DNA of 64,000 nucleotides, taken from the NCBI GenBank assembly GCA_963847235.1, contig CAWJYU010000015.1, positions 1 to 64,000 of the forward strand. Direction: 5' to 3'. Source of the DNA: JACDAN01 sp963847235 (lineage in GTDB: Bacteria > Actinomycetota > Thermoleophilia > Gaiellales > Gaiellaceae). Shown piece after piece: positions 54,119 to 63,243 of this stretch. The number at the start of each line of letters is the position of its first letter. Within the stretch, counting starts at the first letter, position 1. The position numbers and the translations under genes are program-made. The notes beneath the pieces were generated by a model that was not told the DNA's origin, did no database searches, and saw only the letters and a program-made list of their open reading frames with translations.

Positions 54119-55303
54119 CTAGCCGCCCCTCCGCACCCGAATGAACGGCAGGAGAAGCTGCGGCGGCTGTGGCACGGACGGCCCGAGCTCGGGCGGGGTG
54201 GGCGCGGTCACCCAACCGACGTTCGTTGTCATCGCGATCGCCACGCGTGACGCTGGATGGCTCAGGACGAACGCGGTCCCGCCGACGACGTTGCCGGTGT
54301 GGCCGACAACGATCCCCACAGGGCTTTCCGCGACCTCCCAGCCCAGTGCCGTTCCGGTCCGCCTGCCGCCTGGTAGTTGCTGTTCCTTGAAAAAGACCGC
54401 CTGAATATTCGACTTGAGGAAGGCGGGGTTCCCGATCTTCGAGGCGAACCTCGCCGTCTCCTCGGCGGTCGACACGAGTCCGCCGGAGGGATAGCGGTTG
54501 CTGAGATCCACCTCAGGTGCGCGAACGGCCGAGCGATCGCCCGTGACCTCGTAGGAGGTTGCCGTGCCCGCCCGGCGCGGCTCGCCGATCCAGGTAAGGG
54601 TGAGGCCGAGCGGCGCGAGCACTTCCTTGCGCAGCGCCTGCGCGTACGGCGCGTGCTCGACGCGCTCGATAGCCACTCCGATCAGGTTGAAGCCATAGCT
54701 CGAGTAGAGGAAATCCGTGCCGGGCTTGAAGAGGAGGGGATCCGTGGCGAAGACCTCGAGGGCCGCAGCCAGGTTCTTGTAATGGGTGCGGCCGAGCGCC
54801 TCTGCGCCGGCGTAGTGGCGAACCCCTCCCTGGTGAGCCAGGAGTTGCCGCAGCGTCACCGGCTCCTTCGCCTTGAACTCGGGGACAAGTCGCTGCACCG
54901 GCGCGTCGAGCTCCACCCTGCCGGCTTGAAGGAGGCGAGCGAGGGCCGTGGCAGTGAACGGCTTCGACACACTTCCGATCCGGAAGAGCGTCTCGCGTGT
55001 GACCGGCCGCTGCGAGCGGACGTCGGCGAGCCCGCAGACCTCCGACCAGACGACCTTGCCGTCGACTGCCACGGCCGTCTGAAGTCCTGGAGCGCCGAAT
55101 GCTTCCTTCATCCGCGGCACGAGCCGACGGGCAGCGCGCGCCGGCGCCGCGAAACGTGCATCGAGAACGGTCGCCTGGCAGCTCGCCCTCGTCCAGGGCG
55201 CGGCTGTCGCACCGCCGCCCCCTCTGTTCAGCGCGTAGCCGGCAGCAGTGATCGCGAGCGCGATCGCGGCGAGCCCGGCGAGGAAGAGTCGCCGCCTGGT
55301 CAG
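54119..55303 (-). CDS. serine beta-lactamase-like hydrolase (class C/esterase family), start uncertain
   Basis: About 394 residues. Beta-lactamase family motifs: SVSK (SxxK) in RIGSVSKPFT, YSSYGFNLIG for the Tyr motif, and GHTGNVVGG (HxG) near the end. Hydrolyses D-Ala peptides, lactams or esters outside the membrane. An N-terminal export segment (TRRRLFLAGLAAIALAITAAGY) is in frame, but no ATG/GTG/TTG lies before it; the CTG at 55303 is the best candidate, otherwise the GTG at 55120 would make a protein without export signal. Confidence 0.8.
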   Translation of the reverse strand: MTRRRLFLAGLAAIALAITAAGYALNRGGGGATAAPWTRASCQATVLDARFAAPARAARRLVPRMKEAFGAPGLQTAVAVDGKVVWSEVCGLADVRSQRPVTRETLFRIGSVSKPFTATALARLLQAGRVELDAPVQRLVPEFKAKEPVTLRQLLAHQGGVRHYAGAEALGRTHYKNLAAALEVFATDPLLFKPGTDFLYSSYGFNLIGVAIERVEHAPYAQALRKEVLAPLGLTLTWIGEPRRAGTATSYEVTGDRSAVRAPEVDLSNRYPSGGLVSTAEETARFASKIGNPAFLKSNIQAVFFKEQQLPGGRRTGTALGWEVAESPVGIVVGHTGNVVGGTAFVLSHPASRVAIAMTTNVGWVTAPTPPELGPSVPQPPQLLLPFIRVRRGG

Positions 55304-55393
55304 ATCTCTCTCACGGACTCGCGCCCAGGGGCGAGCGAGGCGGACGGCGCGCGGCTGACCTGACGCAGCTCGATAGCGGCGGCTTCCACCTTG

Positions 55394-56350
55394 CTAGCGA
55401 GTGACGGGCCGGATCCCGAGGGTACGGCCAAAGAGGACGTATCCGGCCACGATCGCCGCGACCTCGGCGACGCCGAGAACGAGGCCAGGAAGAACGATCG
55501 ACGGGTGCTGTGCGACATCGGTACCGAACCACTGACTCGCCGTGGCGGCGCAGAAGGCGAGCGCAGCGACCACAGCGACGAGGCGGCGGGGCCGGGTGAA
55601 CGTGATCTCGCCGACCCGGCGCAGGCTCGGGAAGAGCTCTGCGAAGTCTGCGCTGAGCGTCGGATCAGGCTCGGGCTCCCCTCCGGGGACGGCTGCAAGC
55701 GTCGAGCTTCGAGCCGCCGCCGCGACGGCAACTATTGACGCCATGCCCGCGGCGACGGAGGAAACCATGAAGAGGGCGAGCACGAGCGGCGCCTCTGACC
55801 AGGGCAGGACGCCGGCCGGCCGCGTCAAGGCAACGGCAGCTTCGAGGAGCAGCCCTGAGAAAAGTGCTGCTGAGGCGATCACAGACCCGTTCGCAATCAA
55901 GCGCAGCCTGTTCTCCGGCAGCACCGGCTCGCGCCGCCATCGCAGGGCTCGAATCGCTGTGATCGCGAGTACGGCGACCGCAACCTGACCGGCAAGCGCT
56001 GCCGGCGCTCCTTGCGGAAAGTCGTCGAACTGCGGCGCCGCGGTGGCAGCGAATACGACTGTTGCCGCTCCGAAGAGGATAAGAGCAAGGCCTGCCCACC
56101 CAAACGACCGCAGCGCCGTGCGGGACGCGACAGTCTGGGCGAAGCGCCGAGCGACGACGGCCGCCGCTCCGAACCGCTCCACTGCGATCTGCGCCGCTTC
56201 CTCTGGGGGAACCGTTTCTGCGAGCTCCTCCGCAGAACTGCGCAGGTGATCCTCCGCCTCCGCCAGCAAGCGGCGCCGTGGAACGCGCTTCATCCGGAGC
56301 TCGTGGTCAAGCCGGCCGAGATATGCGGCGATCGGCGAGCGCGCGCTCAT
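55394..56350 (-). CDS. HAAS-domain membrane protein paired with PadR
   Basis: 318 residues. N-terminal helical domain (YLGRLDHELRMKRVPRRRLLAEAEDHLRSSAEEL) of the HAAS/permease-prefix type, then about seven membrane helices (for example FGWAGLALILFGAATVVFAA, PGLVLGVAEVAAIVAGYVLFG). Such proteins are usually encoded just after a PadR repressor and may act as its signal partner or as membrane stress sensors. ATG start overlaps the padR-like stop (ATGA). Confidence 0.82.
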   Translation of the reverse strand: MSARSPIAAYLGRLDHELRMKRVPRRRLLAEAEDHLRSSAEELAETVPPEEAAQIAVERFGAAAVVARRFAQTVASRTALRSFGWAGLALILFGAATVVFAATAAPQFDDFPQGAPAALAGQVAVAVLAITAIRALRWRREPVLPENRLRLIANGSVIASAALFSGLLLEAAVALTRPAGVLPWSEAPLVLALFMVSSVAAGMASIVAVAAAARSSTLAAVPGGEPEPDPTLSADFAELFPSLRRVGEITFTRPRRLVAVVAALAFCAATASQWFGTDVAQHPSIVLPGLVLGVAEVAAIVAGYVLFGRTLGIRPVTR

Positions 56351-56670
56351 GTCGTTTCTCCGAGCACGAGATCCACAGTGCTCGTGAACTGCCGCCATTC
56401 GTTCTGGCGGCTGGCGAGGGCCGCGCTGCCCTTCCGTGTCAGCTGGTAGACGCGCCGGCGTCGGCCCGACTCCGACGACCACTTGCTCGAGACGGCGCCT
56501 GCCGCCTCGAGGCGATGGAGCGCCGGGTAAAGCGTGCCTTCGAGAAGATCGAACTCGCCGCGGCTGCGCTCACGCAGGCGCCGGCTGATCAGATAGCCGT
56601 GCGCAGGCCCCTGCCGGAGGCACGAAAGGAGCACGAGGTCGAGGTGACCTTTCAGTAGGTCGGTTCTCAT
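56347..56670 (-). CDS. PadR-family transcriptional regulator
   Basis: 107 residues. Winged-helix PadR domain: LDLVLLSCLRQGPAHGYLISRRLRER, LEGTLYPALHRLEAAGAV, GRRRRVYQLTRKG. Short C-terminal dimerisation helix (subfamily 2-like size). First gene of a two-gene operon with the HAAS membrane protein; its promoter carries an inverted repeat that may be its own operator. Confidence 0.92.
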   Translation of the reverse strand: MRTDLLKGHLDLVLLSCLRQGPAHGYLISRRLRERSRGEFDLLEGTLYPALHRLEAAGAVSSKWSSESGRRRRVYQLTRKGSAALASRQNEWRQFTSTVDLVLGETT

Positions 56671-56707
56671 ACATTGGATAGTAAGGCATTGGCAGACAAT
56701 GTGTCAA
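56671..56707 (-). promoter_or_regulatory. leaderless padR promoter with inverted-repeat operator
   Basis: Minus strand: TTGACA (56702-56707), 18-base spacer, TACTAT (56678-56683), then seven bases to the ATG, so the transcript is probably leaderless. ACATTG (56671-56676) and CAATGT (56697-56702) form an inverted repeat around the -10 box, as expected for PadR autoregulation. Confidence 0.65.
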
Positions 56708-56769
56708 TATTCCCCGTAAGAAGTGGGGTTTCCAGCGGGCGGCTGCGGATGCCGGCGAGTCGGTGAAGC

Positions 56770-57791
56770 CTAGGATGCTTCGACGTCGATCAAGTCGAAG
56801 CAGCGGGCCACGGCCGCGGTGCGTGTGCTGACGCCGAGCTTGGGGTAGACGTTCTCGAGGTGCTTGCTGACGGTGCTCGGCTCGATCCACAAGAGCCGTG
56901 CGATCTCGGCGTTCGTCTTGCCGCGGGCGACCCAGGCGAGTACCTCGCGTTCGCGTGCGGTCAGCTCGACCCGTTCGTGCCGCTCTTCGAGCACCAGGGC
57001 GCCGTCGGCTTGCTGCACCGTTAGTCGCCGCTCGCCGCGACGTCGAATCAGCGGCTTCGTGTCTCCCGACTCGAGCCACTCGCGAGCGCAGCCGGAAGCT
57101 GTCCGCCGCTCCTGGCCGGGAAGAACTCGCGGAGCAGGCGCTCGGTCGGGGGCGAGGCGAATTCGACCTCACCGCCGAGGCCGAGCAGGATCACTCCGCG
57201 AGGGTCGTGCTCGTCAACGCGGTCGAGCTCGGCGAGCGCCGAGCTCAGCAGCCGACGCGTCCTCGCCGCGAGCCAGATCCGCGCCAGATGCGGCTGCAGC
57301 AGATCGAGGAGGAGCCGGTCGCGCTCGCTGAAGTCGCGGCCGCCGGTGCGATCGAAGAGAAACGTCTTCGTGTGCCAGAGCGGCGAGGGAATCGCCACCA
57401 CCAGCTCGTACTCGGCGTCCCAGCGTGCGAACCAGGCGTCGTAGACCCAGGTCCGGTGCAGCTCGCGCTGGGTCAGAAAGTCGGAGAGCTTGAGTGCGCC
57501 GAAATGTCCCTCCTGGAGGCGCAGACAGGACGGATGCTCCTCCAAGGACACCCGCCAGAGCGTCTCGTCATCGAAGTCGACATCGTCGTCTCCATCGTTG
57601 GCCCGGCCGACAAGCAGGAGGCTCCGCCGGCGCACGCGATCGAGCTCGGCATAGGTGACCAAGTCGGCCTCGACGAGGTGTCCGAGCTCGACGAGCAGGT
57701 CGGGCGTGAAGGGCTGATCGCCGCCGATGCTTTCCGCCTCGGCGACGAAGCGAAGCAGCTGCTCCGCGTCGCCTCTGGCGAGTGCAGCCAT
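56770..57791 (-). CDS. LuxR-type regulator with N-terminal sensor, one frame break
   Basis: About 340 residues. N-terminal GAF/PAS-like sensor region (LVEADLVTYAELDRVRRRSLLLVGR, FSERDRLLLDLLQPHLARIW) and C-terminal LuxR HTH (LTAREREVLAWVARGKTNAEIARLL, STVSKHLENVYPKLGVSTRTAAV). Frame changes near 57070 (one base apparently lost). ATG start with TATCTT (57799-57804) seven bases upstream, a leaderless-type -10 box. Divergent from the haloperoxidase-like gene, which it may control (inference). Confidence 0.85.
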
Positions 57792-57911
57792 GCAACAAAA
57801 GATACGTCGATTCCCGTATGGACTCCACCGGCGGCCGGGTGAAGCATGGGTGACGGACGAGTCGGCCAGGTTCGCTTCCAGCGAGCCGGCCGCCGCGAGA
57901 GGAGGCGAACG

Positions 57912-59277
57912 ATGAACATGATCCCTCAGATCCGCAGGATTCGACTGCTCGGCCTTGCCCTGTGCCTGGCGGCAGGCGTGTTTCTTACAAGCGCGATGGC
58001 GTCCCAACCAGCGGCGGGAGCGAACGCCGTTACCGCCTGGAACGCCAATGCCAGCGATGCAACGATCGCTGCTTGCATCCTCGGGGGCTACGGGCCTCAG
58101 GAGGCGCGTATGTACGCGATGATGCACGTGGCGATCCACGACGCCCTGAACGGCATCGACCGACGCTCACGTCCCTATGCGGCGAGCCTGTCCGCGGCAC
58201 CGGGGGCGTCGCCTGAGGCCGCGGTGGCGGCAGCCGCTCGCGACGTTCTGGTCGCGGTTCTCGGCTCGTTCTCGTTCTTCCTCCCTGCGAATTGCATCAA
58301 CGCGGGCATCGCCAGCGTGGAAGACGACTACTCGGCAGCGCTCGGCACGATCCCGAACGGGACCGCGAAGACACGGGGTGTCGCCCTGGGACGGGCGGGC
58401 GCTGCAGCGATCCTGGCCTTGCGTTCCGCGGACGGCTTCGACACGCCGACGGTGGATCCGAACTACCAGGAGGGCAGCGCCCCCGGCGAGTACCGCTACA
58501 CGCCGGGCACGCCCTTCGCCTTCGCGCCACATTTGGCCGAAGACCTCACTCCCTTCGTGCTGAAGGACGCTTCGCAGTTCCGGCCAGGCCCGCCGTACTC
58601 GCTGACCAGCCGCAAGTACGCCGCGGACGTCAACGAGATTCAGCGCCTCGGCGGCGATGACATCACCACTCCCAGCGCCCGCACAGACGATCAGACCGAG
58701 ATCGCCCTGTTCTGGGCCGACACCTCGCCACTCATGTGGAACCGGATCGCCCGGACGGTCTCGTCCAGCCGAGGGACTCGATCTCTGGGAGAGCGCCCGA
58801 GTGTTCGGCCTGCTGAACCTGGCCCTGACGGATGGCTACATCGGCACCTGGGACACCAAATACCACTACCGTTTCTGGCGGCCGGTGACCGCGATCCGGC
58901 TGGCCGACATCGACGGCAACGCTGCCACGAACGCTGACCCGACGTGGACGCCGTTGCTGGAGACCCCACCGATCCCGGACTACGACTCCGGGCACGCCGT
59001 CGAAGGTGGAACCGGGGCGCAGGTCCTGACGCGCTTCTTCCACACCAACAGGATGAGCTTCTCGGCCTGCAGCCTCACACTGCCCGCGGGACAGAGGTGC
59101 AGCGACCCCTCGCCGAGGCTCCGTCACTTCACCAGCTTCTCCCAGGCGGCCGACGAGAACGCGGTTTCCCGCATCTACGTCGGCTTCCACTTCCGGGACG
59201 CAGTCGAGACGGGGACGGACCACGGCGAGAAGATCGGCAACCGAGCGGTCAACCACTTCTTGCGGCCCGCAAACTGA
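57912..59277 (+). CDS. secreted vanadium haloperoxidase-like (PAP2 superfamily) protein, one frame break
   Basis: About 454 residues. Signal peptide LLGLALCLAAGVFLTSAMA; N-terminal helical region with MYAMMHVAIHDALNGID; vanadate/phosphate site motifs KYHYRFWRP, DYDSGHAVEGG and RIYVGFHFRDAVETG, equal to the K-R, SGH and R-H motifs of the PAP2/haloperoxidase fold. Oxidises halide with peroxide or acts as phosphatase. The frame changes near 58769 (one extra base, then PAEGLDLWESARVFG). AGGAGG ribosome site before the ATG. Confidence 0.88.
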
Positions 59278-59307
59278 CAGCTGATCACGCTGCCGAGCGA
59301 GCGGCGA

Positions 59308-59340
59308 CCGCGCCGCGCCTCAGGTTGAGGCGCGGCGCGG
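59308..59340 (+). terminator. 15-bp perfect hairpin terminator
   Basis: CCGCGCCGCGCCTCA (59308-59322) and its exact complement (59326-59340) with a three-base loop, 30 bases after the haloperoxidase stop. Being symmetric it could also serve the convergent hydrolase gene. No T tract. Confidence 0.7.
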
Positions 59341-59474
59341 CGTGCGTCTATGGTCGGATGAGCCAGAGCGCGTCGCGCAGCACCAAGATCGCCTGAGCGA
59401 CCGCCGCGCGCGTTGCCTGTGTGTCACTGAGCGGGTTGAGCATCATGAAGTCGCGCGTGATGCCGTCGTCACGG

Positions 59475-60323
59475 TCACGTCCTCGCTGCCGGCCGGCGTC
59501 GCGCCGCCCACACGGCGGCCTGCTCCGTCGCCCACGACAGGGCGTAGTCGGCGACCTCCTCCCATCCCTCCTGCGAGGGCATGAGGTGCGCTCGGCCCTC
59601 GTACTCCTTGACCTCCGTGATCGTGCCCTCCGCCTTGTAGTGCTTCGCGTTCGAGCGCTGGATCGACGGCGGCATGAGGTGATCCTCGCCGCCAGAGACG
59701 AAGAGCAGCGGCGCCCGGTTTGGGTTCTTGTAGTCCACGTGCGTGTCGTCGGGCCCCGGATGGATGTTCGCGAGCGCACTGCTCCAGAACACGCGGCCCG
59801 ACGCGGGGATGTGGTAGCGCTCGTAGAGCCTTCGCGCCTCCTCCTCGCTGAACGTGTTCGTGAACACGTAGCGCCATTGCTCGAAGGTGAACCCGACGGC
59901 CTTGTGCCGGTTGGCGGGGTTCTTGAGGACGGGGAAGCTCGACCTGATCTGCGACAGCGGCAAGCGCTTGACGCCCTCGGTCGGCGCCGAGTTGATCGCG
60001 ACGCCGGCGGCGCCGTAGCCCCGATCCATCAGCAGCTGCGTGAAGACGCCACCGGCCGAATGACCCATCAGGATCGGCGCCGGCTCGATCTGCGAGACGA
60101 CAGACTCCAGATGCTCGATGACCGCCGGCACCGTGAGGTCCTCGATGGGCGTGGGGTCCGCATTCAGCGCCTCGACCTCCACCTCGAAGCCGGGGTATGC
60201 CGGAGTCAGGACGCGGTAGCCGCGGCTCTCGTAGCGAGCCTTCCAGTCCTCCCAGCTTCGCGGCGTCACCCAGAAGCCGTGGATCAGCACAATCGTGTCG
60301 GGGGTGGTCGCGTCAGTGCTCAT
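59475..60323 (-). CDS. alpha/beta hydrolase
   Basis: 282 residues. Oxyanion motif LIHGFW, nucleophile Ser in LMGHSAGG, Asp in VSGGEDHLMPP and His in EGRAHLMPSQEG complete the catalytic triad. Cytoplasmic, intact, ATG start. Substrate unknown; similar to general esterase/lipase members. Convergent with the haloperoxidase-like gene. Confidence 0.9.
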   Translation of the reverse strand: MSTDATTPDTIVLIHGFWVTPRSWEDWKARYESRGYRVLTPAYPGFEVEVEALNADPTPIEDLTVPAVIEHLESVVSQIEPAPILMGHSAGGVFTQLLMDRGYGAAGVAINSAPTEGVKRLPLSQIRSSFPVLKNPANRHKAVGFTFEQWRYVFTNTFSEEEARRLYERYHIPASGRVFWSSALANIHPGPDDTHVDYKNPNRAPLLFVSGGEDHLMPPSIQRSNAKHYKAEGTITEVKEYEGRAHLMPSQEGWEEVADYALSWATEQAAVWAARRRPAART

Positions 60324-60591
60324 GCGTCGTCCTTTCCGGTCGAGAAGCCAACGAGTTCAAGAACGTAGCCGTTCAGGAATGCGAGCAGGTCGTTGCCGGG
60401 CTGCTCCTTGTGTGTGTCGGTGATGCCGTGCGGCGCGCAGGGCCGCTATCGATGGGGCGATCACGCTCGGTGGCGACGTGCAGTGACGTACCACGAAAAG
60501 CACGTGCCGTGCGAGCAGCCGAGCGCGTTCAGGATGCCCGCGCGGCCCGACGTCGTAGCGTGTGTGCCAGGTCCGTCATCATGAATCGCGC
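60324..60591. other. 268-base intergenic region
   Basis: Lies between two divergent genes (hydrolase and TIR-like protein). Short frames here have no ribosome site or recognisable sequence. Presumably holds both promoters; I see no clear box. Confidence 0.5.
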
Positions 60592-61503
60592 ATGAACAAG
60601 CCGCGCATCTTCCTCGGGTCGTCGGGCGAGCAGGCCAAACTGCTCCAGGCGATCACGCGCGGGCTCGAGGACGTCGCCGACGTCGAGCCCTGGACGACCA
60701 CGTTCAACCCGGGGCGGTCCACCCTCGACCGGCTCGTCGAGCTCTCCCAGGAGGTCGATTTCGCGGCGTTCGTGTTCGCCCAGGACGACTGGACGACGAC
60801 GGATGCGTCCGGCCAGGCGTCGCCGCGCGACAACGTGGTGTTCGAGGCCGGGCTGTTCGGCGGCGCGCTCGGCATCCGGCGCACGTTCATCCTCCACGCG
60901 AACGGTTCGAAGCTGCCGACAGACCTGCTCGGGCTGACCTCCGTCCGTTACGACCCGGCCACCAGCCCGGCGGAGGTTCGCGCGATCAACCAGAAGCTCC
61001 GCAAGGCGATCGAGACCGAGGGTCGGCTCGGCCCGGTCGAGGGGCTGTGGTGGCAACTCTCGCTCACCGTTCGGAGCGACGAGGAACCGTCGGCGGTGAG
61101 CCTCCTGCGCGTCTCGCGGGACCGCGACGGTGACCTGAACGTGACCGGCCGCGCCTGGCAAGAGGACGGCACGCTCTCGGCCCGCTACTGGAGCGAGGCT
61201 GCGAAGGAGCGCAGGGATCCGGCCGGCATCCTCTACTTCTGGAAGGGCGAGCGCCCTCGACACCCGAATGCCCCGCAGCTCGAGGGCACCGCCGAGATCA
61301 CGGTGGAAAGCCCCGACCGCGCCACCGGGTACTGGACGACGCGTTCGGATCGCGACCCCGGGCTGAATGCTCGAACCGCCGGCGTCTACCTTCGAGCCGA
61401 CGCCTCGGACCTCCAGGTGCTGGACAGCGGGAGCGAGGAGGAGCGCGCCCAGCTCCTCGCACAGCGCCTCCAGGAGTGGAAGTCGGTCGGGAACGCATTC
61501 TGA
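60592..61503 (+). CDS. TIR-like (CAP12/PycTIR-type) nucleotide-binding protein with C-terminal domain
   Basis: 303 residues. Residues 1-155: predicted TIR-like fold with PRIFLGSSGEQAKLL, FAAFVFAQDD and ASPRDNVVFEAGLFGGALG; Glu85 in VVFEAGL is the likely NADase residue. This domain is the effector half of PycTIR and CAP12 immunity proteins. Residues 160-303 are a beta-rich domain (RVSRDRDGDLNVTGRAWQ, GILYFWKGERP, ATGYWTTRSDRDPG) of unknown type, possibly a ligand sensor. No cyclase gene is adjacent. Start ATG 60592 fits the domain; no membrane helix. Confidence 0.85.
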   Translation: MNKPRIFLGSSGEQAKLLQAITRGLEDVADVEPWTTTFNPGRSTLDRLVELSQEVDFAAFVFAQDDWTTTDASGQASPRDNVVFEAGLFGGALGIRRTFILHANGSKLPTDLLGLTSVRYDPATSPAEVRAINQKLRKAIETEGRLGPVEGLWWQLSLTVRSDEEPSAVSLLRVSRDRDGDLNVTGRAWQEDGTLSARYWSEAAKERRDPAGILYFWKGERPRHPNAPQLEGTAEITVESPDRATGYWTTRSDRDPGLNARTAGVYLRADASDLQVLDSGSEEERAQLLAQRLQEWKSVGNAF

Positions 61504-61587
61504 CCCCGACCGCGTAGCGTGAACGATCGGGTCAGCCTCGATCGCCCGTCGCGAGATCGATCATCCAAACATGCTCTCCGGGCGACG

Positions 61588-62022
61588 CTACCTGCGCTCT
61601 CCCTCTGAGGGCTCAGAGATCGCCTCGACGAGCTCACCGGTCTTCGTCTCGTTCGCCCTGAGTGCGATGTCGGCCTGGGCAACGATGCCGACGAGCCTGC
61701 CGTTCTCGACAACGGGCAGCCGCCGAACTTGGTGGCGGGCCATGAGTTGGAGCGCCTCTTCGAGGTCTTTGTCGGGCTCAACACTGATGAGGTCGCGAGA
61801 GCAGGCGTCCCCAACCGACGTCATCTTCGGGTCTGCGGCCTCGGCGACCACTCTCGTCGTGATGTCTCGGTCGGTGAGCATCCCGACAAGCTTCTCGTCG
61901 TCGGTTATCGGAAGCGAGCCGATGTGCTGCTCTCGCATCAGTTGCGCGGCCTCGACCACCGACGCCGATGTGCCGATCGAGCGGGGATCCTCGGTCATCG
62001 CGTCGCGAACGCTGTTCGCCAT
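61588..62022 (-). CDS. two-CBS-domain protein
   Basis: 144 residues: tandem CBS domains (MTEDPRSIGTSASVVEAAQLM, IGSLPITDDEKLVGMLTDRDI; then SRDLISVEPDKDLEEALQLM, VRRLPVVENGRLVGIVAQADI). Binds adenosyl nucleotides and is commonly an energy or stress sensor (hibernation-type CBS protein). ATG with GAGAGGAGG ribosome site; longer upstream frame is not used. Confidence 0.93.
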   Translation of the reverse strand: MANSVRDAMTEDPRSIGTSASVVEAAQLMREQHIGSLPITDDEKLVGMLTDRDITTRVVAEAADPKMTSVGDACSRDLISVEPDKDLEEALQLMARHQVRRLPVVENGRLVGIVAQADIALRANETKTGELVEAISEPSEGERR

Positions 62023-62158
62023 CGTGCCTCCTCTCCTCTTCATGTGCGATCTTAGCCCTGCTGCTCCCAGATCGTGAGAGACGAGGAGGGCGCCGCCACG
62101 AAGGGTTGCGGCGCTTGGCAACGGCTTATGACGCTCGAGGAGATGGCAAACATCGTCG

Positions 62159-63052
62159 GTGACCAACGAGCGCACACCTCGCTGGCTTAGGCGCCTGCTA
62201 CAAGCGCTCCGTCGCGCCTTCCGCGCTTCGGGAAGGCACGGCTCCTCCCAGGACGCGGCCGCGATTGCGTTCCGAGTGCTCTTCTCGCTCGTTCCGCTCG
62301 TCGCGCTCATGGTGGCAGCAGCCAACCTCGTCCTGCCCGAATCGAGACGGGAGGAGGTCGTCAACTGGACCATCGACACGCTCGCAGGCTCGGCCGGGCT
62401 CGAGGCGAGCGTGCGGCGGGCCCTCATCCAGGACGAGACGACGATGTCGGTCGCAGGCCTCGTCGCGCTCGTCGGGTTGATCTGGGCCGCCGGAGGGATG
62501 ATGGGGGCGATCCGGCGGGCATTCGTGACCATCTGGGAGCAAGCTCCCCGCGAGACCTATCTGCACGGGAAGCTCGTTGACCTCGCCGGACTCCTCGGAG
62601 CGGGGCTCGCCGCGCTCGTCGCGTTCGGCCTCAGCGTCGTCGTCGACGCCGTCTCCGAAGCCGAGACCAGCCTCGGCGCGGCGCTTGGGATCGCAGGCGC
62701 CGACGGGTGGCTGCGCGCAGCGACGGGCCGCGCGGCGTCATTGCTGTTCATCTTCGCCTGCTTCTGTGCGCTCTACCGGATCGTTCCGCCCGTCGTCCCG
62801 CGCTGGGCGGCAATCTGGCCGGGTGCGGCAGTGGGCGCGGTCGGCCTGAAGCTCGCGACGACCGCCTACGGCACCTACCTGGCGCGGTTCGGCGAGCTCA
62901 ACGTCGTCTACGGATCGCTCGGCGCAGTGCTCGGCTTCCTGCTCGTCGTCTGGGCCGGCTCGATCGCGATGCTTTTCGGCGCCGAGGTCGTCGCGGCCTG
63001 GCCGAGTCCTGACCAAGGGACGTCAGCTGACCGTACCGGCCGCGACAAGTAG
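62159..63052 (+). CDS. YihY/BrkB-family membrane protein
   Basis: 297 residues, about six membrane helices. Family marks: QDAAAIAFRVLFSLVPLVAL near the N terminus, GLIWAAGGMMGAIRRAF, ALYRIVPPVVPRWAAIWPGA and FGELNVVYGSLGAVLGFLLVVWAG. Function of the family is debated (transport or envelope integrity). GTG start; divergent from the CBS gene. Confidence 0.92.
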   Translation: MTNERTPRWLRRLLQALRRAFRASGRHGSSQDAAAIAFRVLFSLVPLVALMVAAANLVLPESRREEVVNWTIDTLAGSAGLEASVRRALIQDETTMSVAGLVALVGLIWAAGGMMGAIRRAFVTIWEQAPRETYLHGKLVDLAGLLGAGLAALVAFGLSVVVDAVSEAETSLGAALGIAGADGWLRAATGRAASLLFIFACFCALYRIVPPVVPRWAAIWPGAAVGAVGLKLATTAYGTYLARFGELNVVYGSLGAVLGFLLVVWAGSIAMLFGAEVVAAWPSPDQGTSADRTGRDK

Positions 63053-63243
63053 ATGGGCCGAACCGAGTACTACGCGAACCGAGGTGAGCTCCGCGAGGAT
63101 TTCTTCGATGGGCCAACGATAACCGTCTGATGAGGGCGTGCCTATCTCCGGCTTTGGCTCAGGGCTCGCGCGGCTCCCAGTGGACGTCGTCCATCGTGTA
63201 TGCGATCTGCCACGCCTTGCACGCCAAATCTCCAAACGGCCGA

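Noticed and set aside
55300..55731. Minus-strand frame ending ASLAPGRESVREI upstream of the serine hydrolase
   Set aside because: Mostly a shadow of the HAAS-protein gene; only its last part lies in the gap and nothing supports it.
60592..61503. Complete CBASS or Pycsar system
   Set aside because: No cyclase gene near the TIR-like protein; the cNMP-binding protein at 45889-46356 is 14 kb away and not linked.
63053..63130. 25-codon ATG frame right after the YihY gene
   Set aside because: No ribosome site and no recognisable sequence.
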